From positions 9,509,501 through 9,573,500 of the forward strand of contig OX621258.1 in the NCBI GenBank assembly GCA_951640165.1: a stretch of 64,000 nt of DNA, read 5' to 3'. The stretch comes from Pseudoips prasinana (Eukaryota; Arthropoda; Insecta; Lepidoptera; Nolidae). The position numbers and the translations under genes are program-made. Positions 30,355 through 39,912 of this stretch are shown piece after piece. The notes under the pieces are model-generated. The model was not told the origin of the DNA. It was given only the letters and a program-made list of their open reading frames with translations, and did no database searches. The stretch's first letter is position 1, and each line of letters begins with the position of its first letter.

Positions 30355-30425
30355 CTAGCTGTGCCCCGCGATTTCCCCCGCATTTAACTTTATAAATCAG
30401 GCTATAATTTGTAGTAGCGACAGAA
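30355..30425 (-). mobile_element. Helitron 3' end fragment
   Basis: CTAGCTGTGCCCCGCG directly after an A is an antisense Helitron terminus; only about 70 bp remain. The following 30420-30520 (GACAGAAGTAATTGAACTGG, ACAATTATACGGGAAC) matches 43035-43125, an unclassified repeat. Confidence 0.55.
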
Positions 30426-30673
30426 GTAATTGAACTGGCATGAATGTTTTACAACGCCTTATCAATTTGTAACCTACAATTATACGGGAACTTCTAAACT
30501 ACATATATGTACTCGTATATTTGCACGACCTCAGGTCAGAATATGTTGGATTATAACCTTTTCATTAAGACCTTATGTACCATATTTGAGCAAATAAAGA
30601 TTTGATTTGATTTGAACGCTGCTTACCGCCGCGTTGGCATAGTGGTAGTGTATTCAACCATAGATAATTTCGT

Positions 30674-30955
30674 GCCTGTTGGCGTGGTTGCCAAACGCTT
30701 GCTTTTAACGCCTGATGTCGTAGGTTCGATTCCCAGCCAGGACAGATATTTGTGAGCATGAACATGTATGTTTGTCCTGAGTGTGTGATGAGTGAGTGAG
30801 TGGGTGTAATTGTCTGTATAAGTATGTATTTACATAAGAAAAGTAGTATATTATGTAATATATCTGTTATCTGGTTTCCATAGTACAAGCTCTGCTTAGT
30901 TTGGGATCAAATGGCCGTGTGTAAATAATGTCCCAGGATATTATTATTACAATAA
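30674..30955 (+). mobile_element. SINE-A copy, full length
   Basis: GCCTGTTGGCGTGGTTGCC, GTAGGTTCGATTCCCAGCC, CATGAACATGTATGTTTGTC and CTGGTTTCCATAGTACAAGC, ending TATTATTATTAC. It carries a small extra GTGAGTGAGTGG expansion in the body. Confidence 0.8.
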
Positions 30956-30992
30956 TAAAAAGAAACTGTGTCTGAGTGTAATTTATTTATAA

Positions 30993-31160
30993 CTAGCTGT
31001 GCCCCGCGGTACCATCCACGATATCTTTATAAATTATAAACTTAAGTCCTATTCGGATAAGCTACATAACTAAAAAGTTTCATCAGTAACCGTTCGGTAG
31101 TTTTTGCGTGAAAGAGTAACAAACATCCATACATCGCATGCACACATACATCCATTGAAA
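30993..31160 (-). mobile_element. Non-autonomous Helitron
   Basis: Antisense CTAGCTGTGCCCCGCGG after AA, then GTGAAAGAGTAACAAACATC. The 5' end is eroded. Confidence 0.7.
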
Positions 31161-31244
31161 TAATGAAATTTATTCAGCACTTGGGTATTAACATACACTT
31201 GTACTTGTCAAGCTCACAATGCAGTACATAAACAATATAAATAA

Positions 31245-31680
31245 TATATAAAAAAGGTTTTTATTCACGTAGACTTTAAAAAAGCGCTTGTAAATAGTCA
31301 GAACATGTTCGTAGTAATATATAATTAATTTATAATTAATTCTAGGTACAGTCAACAGCATAAGTAGATGATCAAAATCGGATCTGAGTTTTGAGTTTAT
31401 GATGCTATTGGGCGGCAGTTTTCACTAGTTAATATTTTTTACACTTAACACTCACGCACACCTTCAACTAGATACTCTTCACCACCACACTATTTTGTCG
31501 CAATTTATGATAATTAGTATTGAATATCCGACTTTGATCATCTACTTTTGCTGTTGACTGTACATATAGATATTTAGGTACACGGATTGTAGGAAATAAT
31601 TTACAATAAGATTTATTTTATAATAGTAACGATATTTAGCTAACTTTAATTAATTTATTGTCAAAAAACATATTGGAAAC
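31245..31680 (-). repeat. Rep-E copy split by a TA-flanked MITE
   Basis: AAAAAGGTTTTTATTCACG to TCTAGGTA, then the insert, then TACATATAGATATTTAGG. The intact order at 20.25 kb proves the insert is secondary. Confidence 0.7.
31349..31560. mobile_element. Tc1/mariner-type MITE with TA duplication
   Basis: 212 bp with about 35-bp ends, CAGTCAACAGCATAAGTAGA and its near-complement at the right (TACTTTTGCTGTTGACTG). Flanked by TA (31347-31348 and 31561-31562). The empty site is preserved in the Rep-E copy at 20.25 kb. No ORF. Confidence 0.85.
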
Positions 31681-31983
31681 AGTATAAAAGTAACAAAAGA
31701 AAATTATATTAATCCGTCCGTGCGGTCTGTCTTATCACATATGTATATTTTTTTAATCATTCGATAAATAACAAGTTACTAAGCTATTATTTTTAAATTT
31801 AACACTTCTATATTAAAATTAAAGAATTGAAGACAACGAGCATTTGGCTAGCGCAGAAGGCTCTCAACCAATAGTTTAATTTGAGCGACTAATACCTGAG
31901 GGCACCCTTATGTGGTTCGGGCCACAGCTCAGGGGGCCGCTCAAGTAAAAAGACGGAAATCTATACATTATACATTCAGTTAA

Positions 31984-32040
31984 CCCTGAATACAAAATCT
32001 TACTAATATAATAAATAATTGTAGGATTTTTTATTCAGGG
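31984..32040. mobile_element. 57-bp TTAA-flanked hairpin
   Basis: Lies between TTAA at 31980-31983 and 32041-32044. Arms CCCTGAATACAAAATCTTAC and GTAGGATTTTTTATTCAGGG differ at two positions. Likely a minimal piggyBac-type remnant. Confidence 0.6.
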
Positions 32041-32164
32041 TTAACTCTCCATGGACGTCACAAATGGCCGCTATCAGTATATCAGTGCTCTCGCAATATT
32101 GCTAATGTCAATGCTGAGATAGATGACCTGTCTATCATCTAGAACGGACTATTTTATATTAAAG

Positions 32165-32745
32165 GCTTTTCAGTGTTCCTTAACCAAATGGCAAGAAACG
32201 GAACAGTTATAGATTCGTCATGTATGTCTGTCTGTCCGTCCGTATGACGCAGCCAATTTTTACCGAAACTATTAGAAATTAGAAACTATCCTGTTGAAAC
32301 TTGGTAAGTAGATGTATTCTGTGAACGCATTATGATTTTTACAGAAAAATAGAAAACAAAAACAATACATTTTGGGGGTTCCCCATACTTAGATCTGAAA
32401 CTAGATAATACAAAAAATGATATTGAGGTTTCTAATTTTTTTTTTCACACTGATTAGTTTTGCAAGAGACACTTCCAAAGTGGTAAAATGAGTGTCCCCC
32501 CCCCCCCCCCTCCCTCCCGATAACTTCGAAAATAAGAGAAACAAAAAACTAAAACAAAATCCATGCAAACTACCACCGAAAATTGATTTGGACGAGATCA
32601 AGTAAGTAGTTTTTTTTTTAATAAATCGTAAACCGCAATTTACCTTTCATTCAATCAACTCAAGCATATTATGTTACTTGCTGCTACGGAACCCTTCATG
32701 GGCGAGTCCGACTCGCACTGGAACGCTTTTTTTTGTTGTTTTCTA
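32165..32745. repeat. Abundant-type lepidopteran repeat, class uncertain
   Basis: Contains GTCTGTCTGTCCGTCCGTAT, TTTGGGGGTTCCCCATACTT, a 15-nt C run (32496-32510) with CCTCCCTCCCG, and GGGCGAGTCCGACTCGCACT at the end. I recognise this arrangement as a common lepidopteran interspersed repeat but cannot assign a superfamily. Confidence 0.5.
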
Positions 32746-32884
32746 CGAAAAGCCATGAACCGAAATTAATTCAATTATTACATTTACCTTTGACAGCAGC
32801 ATATTAAAGGTTGGTGACTTCCATTGAATCAGAGATCCGCCGAAATAGTGCATATTAAAGCAGGGCTCTGACGTATTAGTGTTT

Positions 32885-32990
32885 TTTTTCTAGAGGCGTT
32901 TATAGCAGAAATTAAAACACTTTGCCGGGCACCCATCTATTTTTTTAACCGCGAACCTCGTTGCTTAACCTCGACAATCATTTACGTACC
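32885..32990 (-). mobile_element. SINE-5S head, antisense
   Basis: Reverse strand reads CGAGGTTAAGCAACGAGG and AGATGGGTGCCCGGC, the 5S-like internal promoter region. It forms an inverted pair with the next copy. Confidence 0.65.
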
Positions 32991-32999
32991 GGTGAGACA

Positions 33000-33220
33000 G
33001 GTCCGTAAATGGTCAGCGAGGTTAAGCAACTAGGCTCGCGGTCAATCTATTGATGGGTGACCGCCAAAGTGGTTTAATTTCTAAGCGCCTCCGTGAGGGC
33101 ACGTCAAGCTGTCGGTCCCTGTTGTAGGCGTTTGGCAACAGTCGTTAAGCCATGTCAGAGACCTTGGCGGCTTGAACAACTCTGACACTACGGTAAACTA
33201 CTGCCCATACGATAAGTAGT
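33000..33220 (+). mobile_element. SINE-5S copy
   Basis: GAGGTTAAGCAACTAGGCTC, GCGGTCAA and GATGGGTGACCGCCAAAG align in order with the 5S rRNA internal control region (boxes A and C). After it comes a non-5S body: CACGTCAAGCTGTCGGTCCC, GTCGTTAAGCCATGTCAG and AACTCTGACACTACGG. Pol III transcription from an internal type 1 promoter is inferred. Confidence 0.7.
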
Positions 33221-33584
33221 AGTGTTTTTCGAAGATGTCTGTCGTCGAAGTGTCGGAATACTGCTATACGAATATATGTTCGGTCGAAGCAATGTGTATA
33301 CTAACTATTATTTTTCGAAATTGGAACCGCGTCGAAATAATTAACAGTTGAAATTCAGTACGACTCGATCAGGATATACACGATTATTTGTTCTGTTTCT
33401 GGGTGTAATTCATTGGAAACATGTTTAGAAATTCATACGTATGTTTATCAATTGTTTGGTTGCGGTAATTACTCGTTCAGTGTTTCCGCCAAACACAGAA
33501 TTTGAATAATATATTTTTTTCGTTCTGTGTTTCGTCGTGTTTAAACGAATTCAAAGTTCCAAGTTATCATAAAAATAATGTCTT
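33221..33584. other. No gene seen
   Basis: AT-rich; nothing recognised. Confidence 0.4.
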
Positions 33585-33945
33585 TCTAGCCGAATTTCGG
33601 CCACGGCGGTCAGTTTCAATAGAGATTAGCCATCTGCGCGGGACATATTATAGTGCACAAGTGTGTGCGCAAACACAGGAGCATTTTCTTTTCTATCTCT
33701 CTCATGATCCGATGGGACGCCTGGCGACACGACCAGAAAGAGATCAGGTACAGGACCGACGACGGCTTTACGTGCTCTCCTATGCACGGGAGTATAATAC
33801 CGCCAACTCCCAGACTTCGGGCTGATGCTGAGAAATTTTCTTTTTACAGAAAAGTCCCAAAATCACTTTTAGCCCAATCCAGGATTTGGACCCAGGACCT
33901 TGTTCTCTGCGGGTGAACACACTCCTGCTATACCAACAAGGCAGT
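33585..33945 (-). mobile_element. SINE-D copy, near full length
   Basis: Antisense: AATTTCGGCCACGGCGGTCA, CATCTGCGCGGGACATATTA, ATCCGATGGGACGCCTGGCG and GGCTTTACGTGCTCTCC. The tRNA-like head at the right is AGGATTTGGACCCAGGACC. Confidence 0.75.
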
Positions 33946-34134
33946 TAAAAGTTGTAAGTACAATCGGCAACACAATCTTAAGTGGTTCATAGAATCAAAA
34001 TGTACTCGGTAGGTATATATTAATTTAAATAGAATTTTGTTTTATTGATACCACTTAAAATTTCGTTTCAGATCGAACTAACTATTAAACTTAGCATCAT
34101 TTAAATAAAATCAATGGACGTGCTTCGTTCATCC

Positions 34135-34285
34135 CATTAATTTTATTTTAACGAATTCTTAGTTAAAGTTCCGTTGCTGACCGTTCTAAAAAATTAAAAT
34201 AAAATCTCACACTGATTTCATTTTAAATTTTTTGAACGGTCAGCAACGGAACTCTAACTTAGAATTCGTTAAAATAAAATTAATG
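34135..34285. mobile_element. Fold-back MITE
   Basis: 151-bp inverted repeat with arms of about 68 bp: CATTAATTTTATTTTAACG matches CGTTAAAATAAAATTAATG, and GTTCCGTTGCTGACCGTTC matches GAACGGTCAGCAACGGAAC. Short central loop, no ORF. Confidence 0.75.
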
Positions 34286-34672
34286 TGTAGGAACGGTGTA
34301 GGAAAAAATATATTATTTAGATTCTGTTTCGAAACAGTAATGGACCGAAACACAGAACATTACTACATGCTTACTTTACTACATGCTTTATTACTGAACT
34401 TTAATACATGCTGTGTCCAGTTTTCTTCTGTCATAGATCAGATAGCGGTATGTTAGTTTTCCCAACAAATTTATATTTATTTATTCCCATCTATGCGATA
34501 AATATGAGAAGTGTCGATATCCTTATCGGACACGATTTATCGATAACAGTCAAGGATAGGTTACCTCAGGATAAATTCCTGTCCACAAATAGATAACCAT
34601 GACAAGTCTTTCTGGTTTGATCCCATGATAACTGCTAACTAATAACAACATCTAACTAACAATGTAATCTAA
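34286..34672. other. No gene seen
   Basis: AT-rich with overlapping short ORFs lacking any recognisable feature. Confidence 0.4.
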
Positions 34673-34675
34673 TTA

Positions 34676-34996
34676 GAGCTGATTTCACCGTTAAAATTAA
34701 ACGCGATCAATGGACGCTAAACTCAGCTACAGGACGCTGAACAGATATTAACATATTTTTTTTATTATTTAAAAGACAATGCCCGCACTAGGTAATTTAA
34801 TCCCTGTGTCGCGGGGTACTTTACAAACATGTAATAGACGGACACAAATTACCTACATCCAGACTCAGAACAACTATTTATGGGTCACACAAATAGTGGT
34901 CCAGCGCGGGACTCGAACCCGCGACACGAAGCGGCGCGCGAGGCGACTGTCTAGCGGCTGCGCTACAATTGATTGAAATAACGGTGAAATCGGCTC
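34676..34996. mobile_element. PIF/Harbinger-like MITE carrying a SINE-C
   Basis: Ends GAGCTGATTTCACCGTTA and TAACGGTGAAATCGGCTC, with TTA duplication (34673-34675 and 34997-34999). The inner GCTGATTTCA recalls the MITE at 11776. A SINE-C copy (34756-34967) lies inside. Confidence 0.7.
34756..34967 (-). mobile_element. SINE-C copy, full length
   Basis: Antisense: ACTAGGTAATTTAATCCCTG, ACATCCAGACTCAGAACAAC, GCGGGACTCGAACCCGCGAC, GAGGCGACTGTCTAGCGGC and GCGCTAC. Good A and B boxes on the minus strand. Confidence 0.75.
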
Positions 34997-35011
34997 TTAG
35001 TAAGTCTAACT

Positions 35012-35270
35012 TAGGGTTTGGTAAATACTTGCTTTTCACGCCGCAGGTCGTGAGTTCAATTCCCACTCAGGACAGATATTTGTGTGCATGAACTTGTCTG
35101 TTTGTCCTGAGTCTGAGTGTTACACAAGTTTGTATTTACAGTAAAAAAGTAGTATATGTAGTATGTCAGTTATCTGGTTTCCATATTACCTAAAAGCTCT
35201 GGTTAGTTTGGGATCAGATGGCCGTGTGTCAATAATGCCCCAAGATATTATTATTATTAAATAGTAATAC
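35012..35270 (+). mobile_element. SINE-A copy
   Basis: TTGGTAAATACTTGCTTTTC, CAGGTCGTGAGTTCAATTCC, TTTGTCCTGAGTCTGAGTG and TGGGATCAGATGGCCGTGTG, ending in (ATT)n. The first bases of the head are altered. Confidence 0.75.
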
Positions 35271-35284
35271 TAAGATGTTATAAA

Positions 35285-35430
35285 TTTGCAATGTTTGTTT
35301 TTTATATATGATAGCGAGGTTAGCGACCAAGCGGGTTATCTGATGATAAGTGATCACCACCGCCCATGGACACTCGCAACACCAGAGGATTCGCAAGTGC
35401 GTTGCCGGCATTTAAGTTAGGAATAGGCAT
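35285..35430 (-). repeat. Rep-G copy
   Basis: ATGATAGCGAGGTTAGCGAC, ATAAGTGATCACCACCGCCC and GCGTTGCCGGC. I recognise this as the antisense of a common LINE 3' UTR. Other copies are at 35995, 38565 and 55765. Confidence 0.5.
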
Positions 35431-35477
35431 TATCTACGACCTTTTTAATTGATTTCAAATAATTAATTTTCCATTAA

Positions 35478-35585
35478 AATAAAAATAAAAGGTTTTTATT
35501 CACGTAGATTTCAAAAAAGCGCTTGTAAATAGTCAGAACATGTTTGTAGTAATATAGTTGTATACATTATTACTACATATTCTAG
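35478..35585 (-). repeat. Rep-E copy, short
   Basis: GGTTTTTATTCACGTAGATT, then GTAAATAGTCAGAACATG; ends near ACATTATTACTAC. Confidence 0.6.
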
Positions 35586-35994
35586 TGTTTGAAGTGACCT
35601 TTTAGGCAAAAATTGCCTGTGTTAAGGCACTTAGCTCTTCTAAAACTTAAAATTACGCGATATACCTACTGACAATTTAATTAAAATCTTAATAGTTAAA
35701 AATCTTATAGTTTCAAATTTACAAAGAAAAGATAAGTATGCCAGATTGATAATGATAAAAATGAACAAAGCAATTTTTTGACTACAAAAGATAATTCTTA
35801 TATTATAATTTATAAAGAACAGTAGAAATAGGTGCGTGTTTTATATGCGATTTCACAAGAATAAGGTTATATAAATGCGTGTTTTTTGTAGTACCTAGGT
35901 ATGTTATGCGATTTTTGATAATTCTTTTTTTTTGTCTAATTAATAAGTCTAACAATTAGTAAGTCTAACTCAGGTATCCTCGTATGAAATAGTA
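35586..35994. other. No gene seen
   Basis: AT-rich; nothing recognised. Confidence 0.4.
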
Positions 35995-36140
35995 ATACTT
36001 AGTATTTTAATATGATAGCGAAACCAACGAGCAAGCGGGTCAACTGATGGTAAATGATCACCGCCGCGCGCTGCCCATGGAAACTCGCCACACCAAAGAA
36101 GCCGCAAGTAGGCCTTTATTTAGGTAAGGAATATGCATTA
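35995..36140 (-). repeat. Rep-G copy
   Basis: GATAGCGAAACCAACGAGCA, ATGATCACCGCCGCGCGCTG and CCCATGGAAACTCGCCACAC. Confidence 0.5.
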
Positions 36141-36154
36141 ACTGTCAATTCTGA

Positions 36155-36365
36155 TGTGTGGCGCAGCGGCTAAGATTGTCGCCTCGCCGCTTCGTGTCGG
36201 GGGTTAGAGTCCCGCACAGCACAACTATTTGTGTGACTAATATATATGACTATATAAATAAATAAATAGTTGTTCTGAGTCTAGATGTAATTTGTGTCCG
36301 TGTATTATATGTTTGTAAAGACACACGGATTAGATAATATAAACGGGGGTTGTCTTTAAAAAAAA
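36155..36365 (+). mobile_element. SINE-C copy, reference for the family
   Basis: GTGTGGCGCAGCGGCTAAG (A box), TCGCCGCTTCGTGTCGGGGG, GTTAGAGTCCCGC (altered B box), TTCTGAGTCTAGATGTAATT and GGGGGTTGTCTTTAAAAAAA. Confidence 0.75.
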
Positions 36366-36490
36366 TCGATTTCAAAAGAAGGAGGCTATTAATAAAACTG
36401 CATGTTTTTTTCTAAGTAGGTTAGTTACGCGATTTTAGTTACTTAATTCTTTTTTCATCGATAGGGAATGTTTGCGGAATTGTTTCATAT

Positions 36491-37044
36491 AAGTAGATAT
36501 ATTTTATTCAATTCGGCCGTTTGTAAGAGAAGTTGAAACTGTTCCATGTTTGTTTTAAAACAGTATTAATTGGTAATAATAATAAGGTCTTGGGTTCAAA
36601 TCCCTGGGCGGGCAAAAAAGTCGTATTGTAATTTTTTTTACCAAGTAAATTGTATGGCTTTGGTGATAAAGTCCCGTGCCTCGGAGAGCACGTAAATGAG
36701 TCAGTCCTGTACATCATATAAGTAGATTATTTTATTCAATTCGGTCGTTTGTAAGAGAAGTTGAAACGGTTGCATGATTGTTTTAAAACAGTATTAATTG
36801 GTAATAATATAACAAACTAATAATATACTACAAACATGTTCTGACTATTTACAAGCGCTTTTTTAAAGTCTACGTGAATAAAAACCTTTTTTATTTATTT
36901 TTATTTTTAATAATAAGGGTTCGAATCCCTGGGCGGGCAAAAAAGTCGTATTGCAATTTTTTTTACCAAGTAAATTTTATGGTTTTGGTGGTAAAGTCCG
37001 TGCCTCGGAGAACACGTAAATTAGTCAGTCCTGTACATGACCTC
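36491..37044 (+). repeat. Two-unit tandem duplication with later Rep-E insertion
   Basis: Unit 1 (36491-36720) and unit 2 (36721-37044) share TTATTCAATTCGG, TTTGTAAGAGAAGTTGAAAC, AACAGTATTAATTGGTAAT, CCCTGGGCGGGCAAAAAAGT and GTCAGTCCTGTACAT. Unit 2 is longer because a Rep-E copy sits in it. Each unit includes part of SINE-D. Confidence 0.75.
36800..36910 (+). repeat. Rep-E copy, sense
   Basis: ACTACAAACATGTTCTGACT, TACAAGCGCTTTTTTAAAG and TCTACGTGAATAAAAACC, then an AT tail. This copy shows the presumed transcript 3' end most clearly. Confidence 0.65.
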
Positions 37045-37200
37045 TTTCCAGTCGAGTCGGCTATCCGCCCTATCGGATCATGAGAGTGACGGCATCATAA
37101 TTACACCCGTATTTGCAGACACTTGTGCACTATTTCCCACACGGATGGCTAATCTCCATTAAGACTGTTTGCCATGACCAAATTTCGACAAGGACGACTA
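36912..37200 (+). mobile_element. SINE-D copy
   Basis: GGGTTCGAATCCCTGGGCGG, GCCTCGGAGAACACGTAAAT, CCTCTTTCCAGTCGAGTCGG, TATCGGATCATGAGAGTGAC and GGATGGCTAATCTCC. Confidence 0.65.
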
Positions 37201-37321
37201 CGTATGTATATTCCCAAAATATACATTTAAAAACTTTTTTTTGAATGCATATTTTGTGAATATTTTTATTGTAAGTATTTAATTGCTATCAAAAGTAACA
37301 ATTAATTAATATTTTACAACA

Positions 37322-37586
37322 AGCGGCCCGGTACGTGCTTCGCTACGTATAAGGCACAGTAATAAAAAAAATATTATTAAATTCATGTATTCAAACAAAA
37401 TATATTTTAAATTGCTAAAAGATGTTGATTTTACACTTTATCAAGACTTTTTTTAAATTGTCTCTACGTATAAACCTTTCCTGGACTTCCACGAATAATT
37501 CAAGACCAAAATTAGCTAAATCGGTAAAGGCGTTGTTGAGTTATAACATTACAACGAAAAGTGGCATTGATTTTTATATATATAGA
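37322..37586 (-). mobile_element. Helitron of another subgroup
   Basis: Antisense 3' end AGCGGCCCGGTACGTGCTTC and antisense 5' end ATTTTTATATATATAGA followed by T, i.e. starting TCTATATATATAAAA. Inside are GGACTTCCACGAATAATTC and AAAATTAGCTAAATCGG. No ORF of note. Confidence 0.6.
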
Positions 37587-37811
37587 TTATTAAATAATTA
37601 CAATAAGGTATCGTCATCATCATATTTAAGAGCTATGCTCTTGTCGGTGGAGGTATACGAATACAAAAATGTTACCTAATTAAGTAAATTTATTGGTGAT
37701 CAAGATTCAATCTCGACCTAATTTAGGACCGTTAGTACTTCATATGGGTAAAATTTAAATGTCGATAAACGATTTATTCCTATTATTTATAATACGATGA
37801 AGTTAACTAAC

Positions 37812-38098
37812 CTGTTATCATAAACACAACAATTCCTAGAATTCTTCACCACCTCAGTCAAACACTAACCACTAACACAATAAATTCTAATTCACACAAT
37901 TCCGTCACAATAAAACATTTTTAATCACACACCAAACGCAATAAAAATGCCCCATTTGTGGGGAAAACTCCACACGTTTGATATAACACTGAAATCCGTA
38001 TGTTTCGACTTTAATTTTACGATCGTCGTGATTTTTGTATAGAGAACACGCGAAGGTCCTTCAACATCCGACCACCATGAGCGCCAAAGCTCGACTGA
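37812..38098 (-). other. Candidate first exon (5' UTR) of a minus-strand gene
   Basis: Unique in the window and CpG-rich near 38050-38120. On the minus strand a TCAGT initiator-like motif lies at 38098-38094, and the segment ends in CAG followed by GTTAGT, a plausible donor (GT at 37811-37810). An ATG eight bases before the donor (ATGATAACAG) could open a coding frame that continues in a distant exon. No downstream exon is recognised. The alternative is an unfamiliar low-copy repeat. Confidence 0.35.
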
Positions 38099-38149
38099 CG
38101 TGCGCCGCGGCGAAATCGTGTAAGCTCCGACAAAAAATAGAGCGGCGCT

Positions 38150-38157
38150 TATCGATA
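38150..38157. promoter_or_regulatory. TATCGATA (DRE-like) promoter motif
   Basis: The palindromic TATCGATA is the insect DNA-replication-related element found in many housekeeping core promoters. It lies about 55 bp upstream of the candidate minus-strand initiator and next to CpG-rich DNA. A single 8-mer can occur by chance. Confidence 0.35.
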
Positions 38158-38160
38158 TTT

Positions 38161-38484
38161 TCCTAATTCGAATTTTTAATTAAGGTGTAACCAAATGTTG
38201 GTTTTCTGGTGAATATAATCTGTCAATGTTTTCCAAATGAGTGTTCAGAACATAGGTACCATTGTTGGTTTTTACGGCGAATGTATAAAGCGGGATCCTT
38301 GATGAAAATATGAATGATTTATTTTGTTTGGTATTGTTATTTTTCTTGTGGTTGATTTGATATGAAGATAGCTCGGTGAAGACGGCTTATGAGTTATTGT
38401 GTAACATTCAGAGGTTTACGTTTCATTAAATCAATTAGGGATAATTAAGTCATGTTTATCTAGCGAAAATTGAGGCGTTCATAT
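38161..38484. other. Unique AT-rich DNA, candidate upstream region
   Basis: No repeat or ORF recognised. If the promoter call is right, this is its proximal upstream region. Confidence 0.35.
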
Positions 38485-38840
38485 TGCTCTTATCTGATAA
38501 CCGCCAAAATAGTTTAACTGCTGAGCGACACCGTGCGTCGGAGGTCGCTTAAGCTGTTGGTCTCGGTTTAAGTTTCTTTTATATATTACAGCAAGACAAA
38601 CAACCAATCGATGCACCTGATGTTAAGTAATCACCGCCACCCATGGTCACTTGCAGCACCAGAGGGACTGCAAGTACGTTGCCGGCCTTTCTAAAGGAAT
38701 AGGCTTGCTTCCTGAAGGTTGCAATGTTATATCGGTTCGGAAGTCCTTTAACAAAAGACGTTAAGCCCTGTCAGAGGGCCAGTAGACCACTTGACCAACT
38801 CTGACACCTGAGTAACCTCTGCTAGTATTTTAATTAAAAG
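38485..38840 (+). mobile_element. SINE-5S body, interrupted by Rep-G
   Basis: AACCGCCAAAATAGTTTAAC and TAAGCTGTTGGTCTCGG on the left, ACGTTAAGCCCTGTCAGAGG and CCAACTCTGACACC on the right, matching the 33.0-kb copy. A Rep-G copy lies between. Confidence 0.55.
38565..38735 (-). repeat. Rep-G inside SINE-5S
   Basis: CCTGATGTTAAGTAATCACC, CACCCATGGTCACTTGCAGC and GTACGTTGCCGGCC. Confidence 0.5.
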
Positions 38841-39054
38841 AGAGGCTTGTGGTCCCTGGGGCCTTTGTGCCTGCAACGCGTGAGTAATGCCTAAGTGTGT
38901 TGCAAACGTTATATGCTGCGGAAATTACTTATCAGCAGCTGGGCTTTGTGCGTGTACACAAAACACAATACCGACTGAATTTTGAAGACAGTTAAAAATT
39001 TATGTTAAAATTGTTAACCGACTTGGTTTATTTTCTTTAATGTCCATGGTCGTT
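38841..39054. other. No gene seen
   Basis: Short unique stretch; nothing recognised. Confidence 0.35.
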
Positions 39055-39345
39055 AGTATCCATGGATACTAGCCATTTGCGCGACACTTATTATAGTGCA
39101 CAAGCGAGTGCACACACACAGGTGCACTTTCTATTCCTTATCTATCATGATCAGATAGGTCAGCTAGGTGACACGACCGTAAAAAATTCAGGTACAGGAA
39201 CGATGGCTTTACGTGCTCCCCGAAGCACAGGGATGTAACACTGCCAACTTTCAGGGTCGGGCTGATTCTGACAATTATTATTAGCAGAAAATCGCAATAT
39301 CACTTTTTACCCGTCCTGGGGTTTGCACCCAGGACTTCAGAGCTT
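39055..39345 (-). mobile_element. SINE-D copy, diverged
   Basis: Antisense: CATTTGCGCGACACTTATTA, GGTGCACTTTCTATTCC, CGATGGCTTTACGTGCTCCC and GGGTTTGCACCCAGGAC. Confidence 0.65.
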
Positions 39346-39419
39346 GTACTATGGAAACTAGAGTACTGATATGCTACATATACTTCTTTTATTTTGTGAA
39401 TACATACCTATATATATAA

Positions 39420-39792
39420 CTATCTGTGCCCTGTGGTTCTACCCTCTTTAAACTTTATAAATTATAGCCGATGTGTTAGTCCAGGGTGTCAGCTAATATC
39501 GTACTAAATTTTATTAAAATCGTTCGAGCCGTTTAGACGCCAAGAAGTAACAAACATACACACTCACAAACTTTCACTTTTTTTTTTTAAATAAAAAAGG
39601 TTTTTATTCACGTACACTTTAAAAAAGCGCTTGTAAATAGTCAGAACATGTTTGTAGTAATATATTTGTATACATTATTATTTCTAGTAACATAGATAGG
39701 TATTTAGGTACACATTGTATTGACTGTATGAAAACATTTATAAAATTTATTTTTATAAAATAAATTATAAATCTTTTATAATATTAGTGTGA
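39420..39792 (-). mobile_element. Helitron inside SINE-A, hosting Rep-E
   Basis: Antisense 3' end CTATCTGTGCCCTGTGG (CTAG changed to CTAT) after an A. Antisense 5' end TTATAATATTAGTGTGA before a T. The interior is interrupted by Rep-E at 39582-39780. Confidence 0.75.
39582..39780 (-). repeat. Rep-E copy, innermost insertion
   Basis: Plus strand begins with a T-rich/A-rich junction and GGTTTTTATTCACGTACACT, then GTAAATAGTCAGAACATG and TACACATTGTATTGACTG. Confidence 0.7.
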
Positions 39793-39912
39793 TTACACTC
39801 AGACTCAGGACAAACAGGCATGTTCATGGACACTGTATGTCCTGGTTGGGAATTGAACCCACGACCTCCGTCGTGAAAAGCAAGCATTTGGCCAACCACG
39901 CCAACAGGCCCT

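Larger units (their letters stand above)
39346..39912 (-). mobile_element. SINE-A interrupted by a Helitron
   Basis: The left part (AGAGCTTGTACTATGGAAAC) and right part (CAGACTCAGGACAAACAGGC, GGGAATTGAACCCACGACC, GCCAACCACGCCAACAGGCC) form one SINE-A. The split falls at an AT site occupied by the Helitron 39420-39792. Confidence 0.8.

Noticed and set aside
32165..32745. Protein-coding gene around the C run
   Set aside because: The only ORF is minus and low-complexity; the segment matches a familiar interspersed repeat pattern.
33000..33080. Functional 5S rRNA gene
   Set aside because: Only part of the 5S sequence is matched, it is diverged, and it is followed by a repeated non-5S body; a SINE explains it better.
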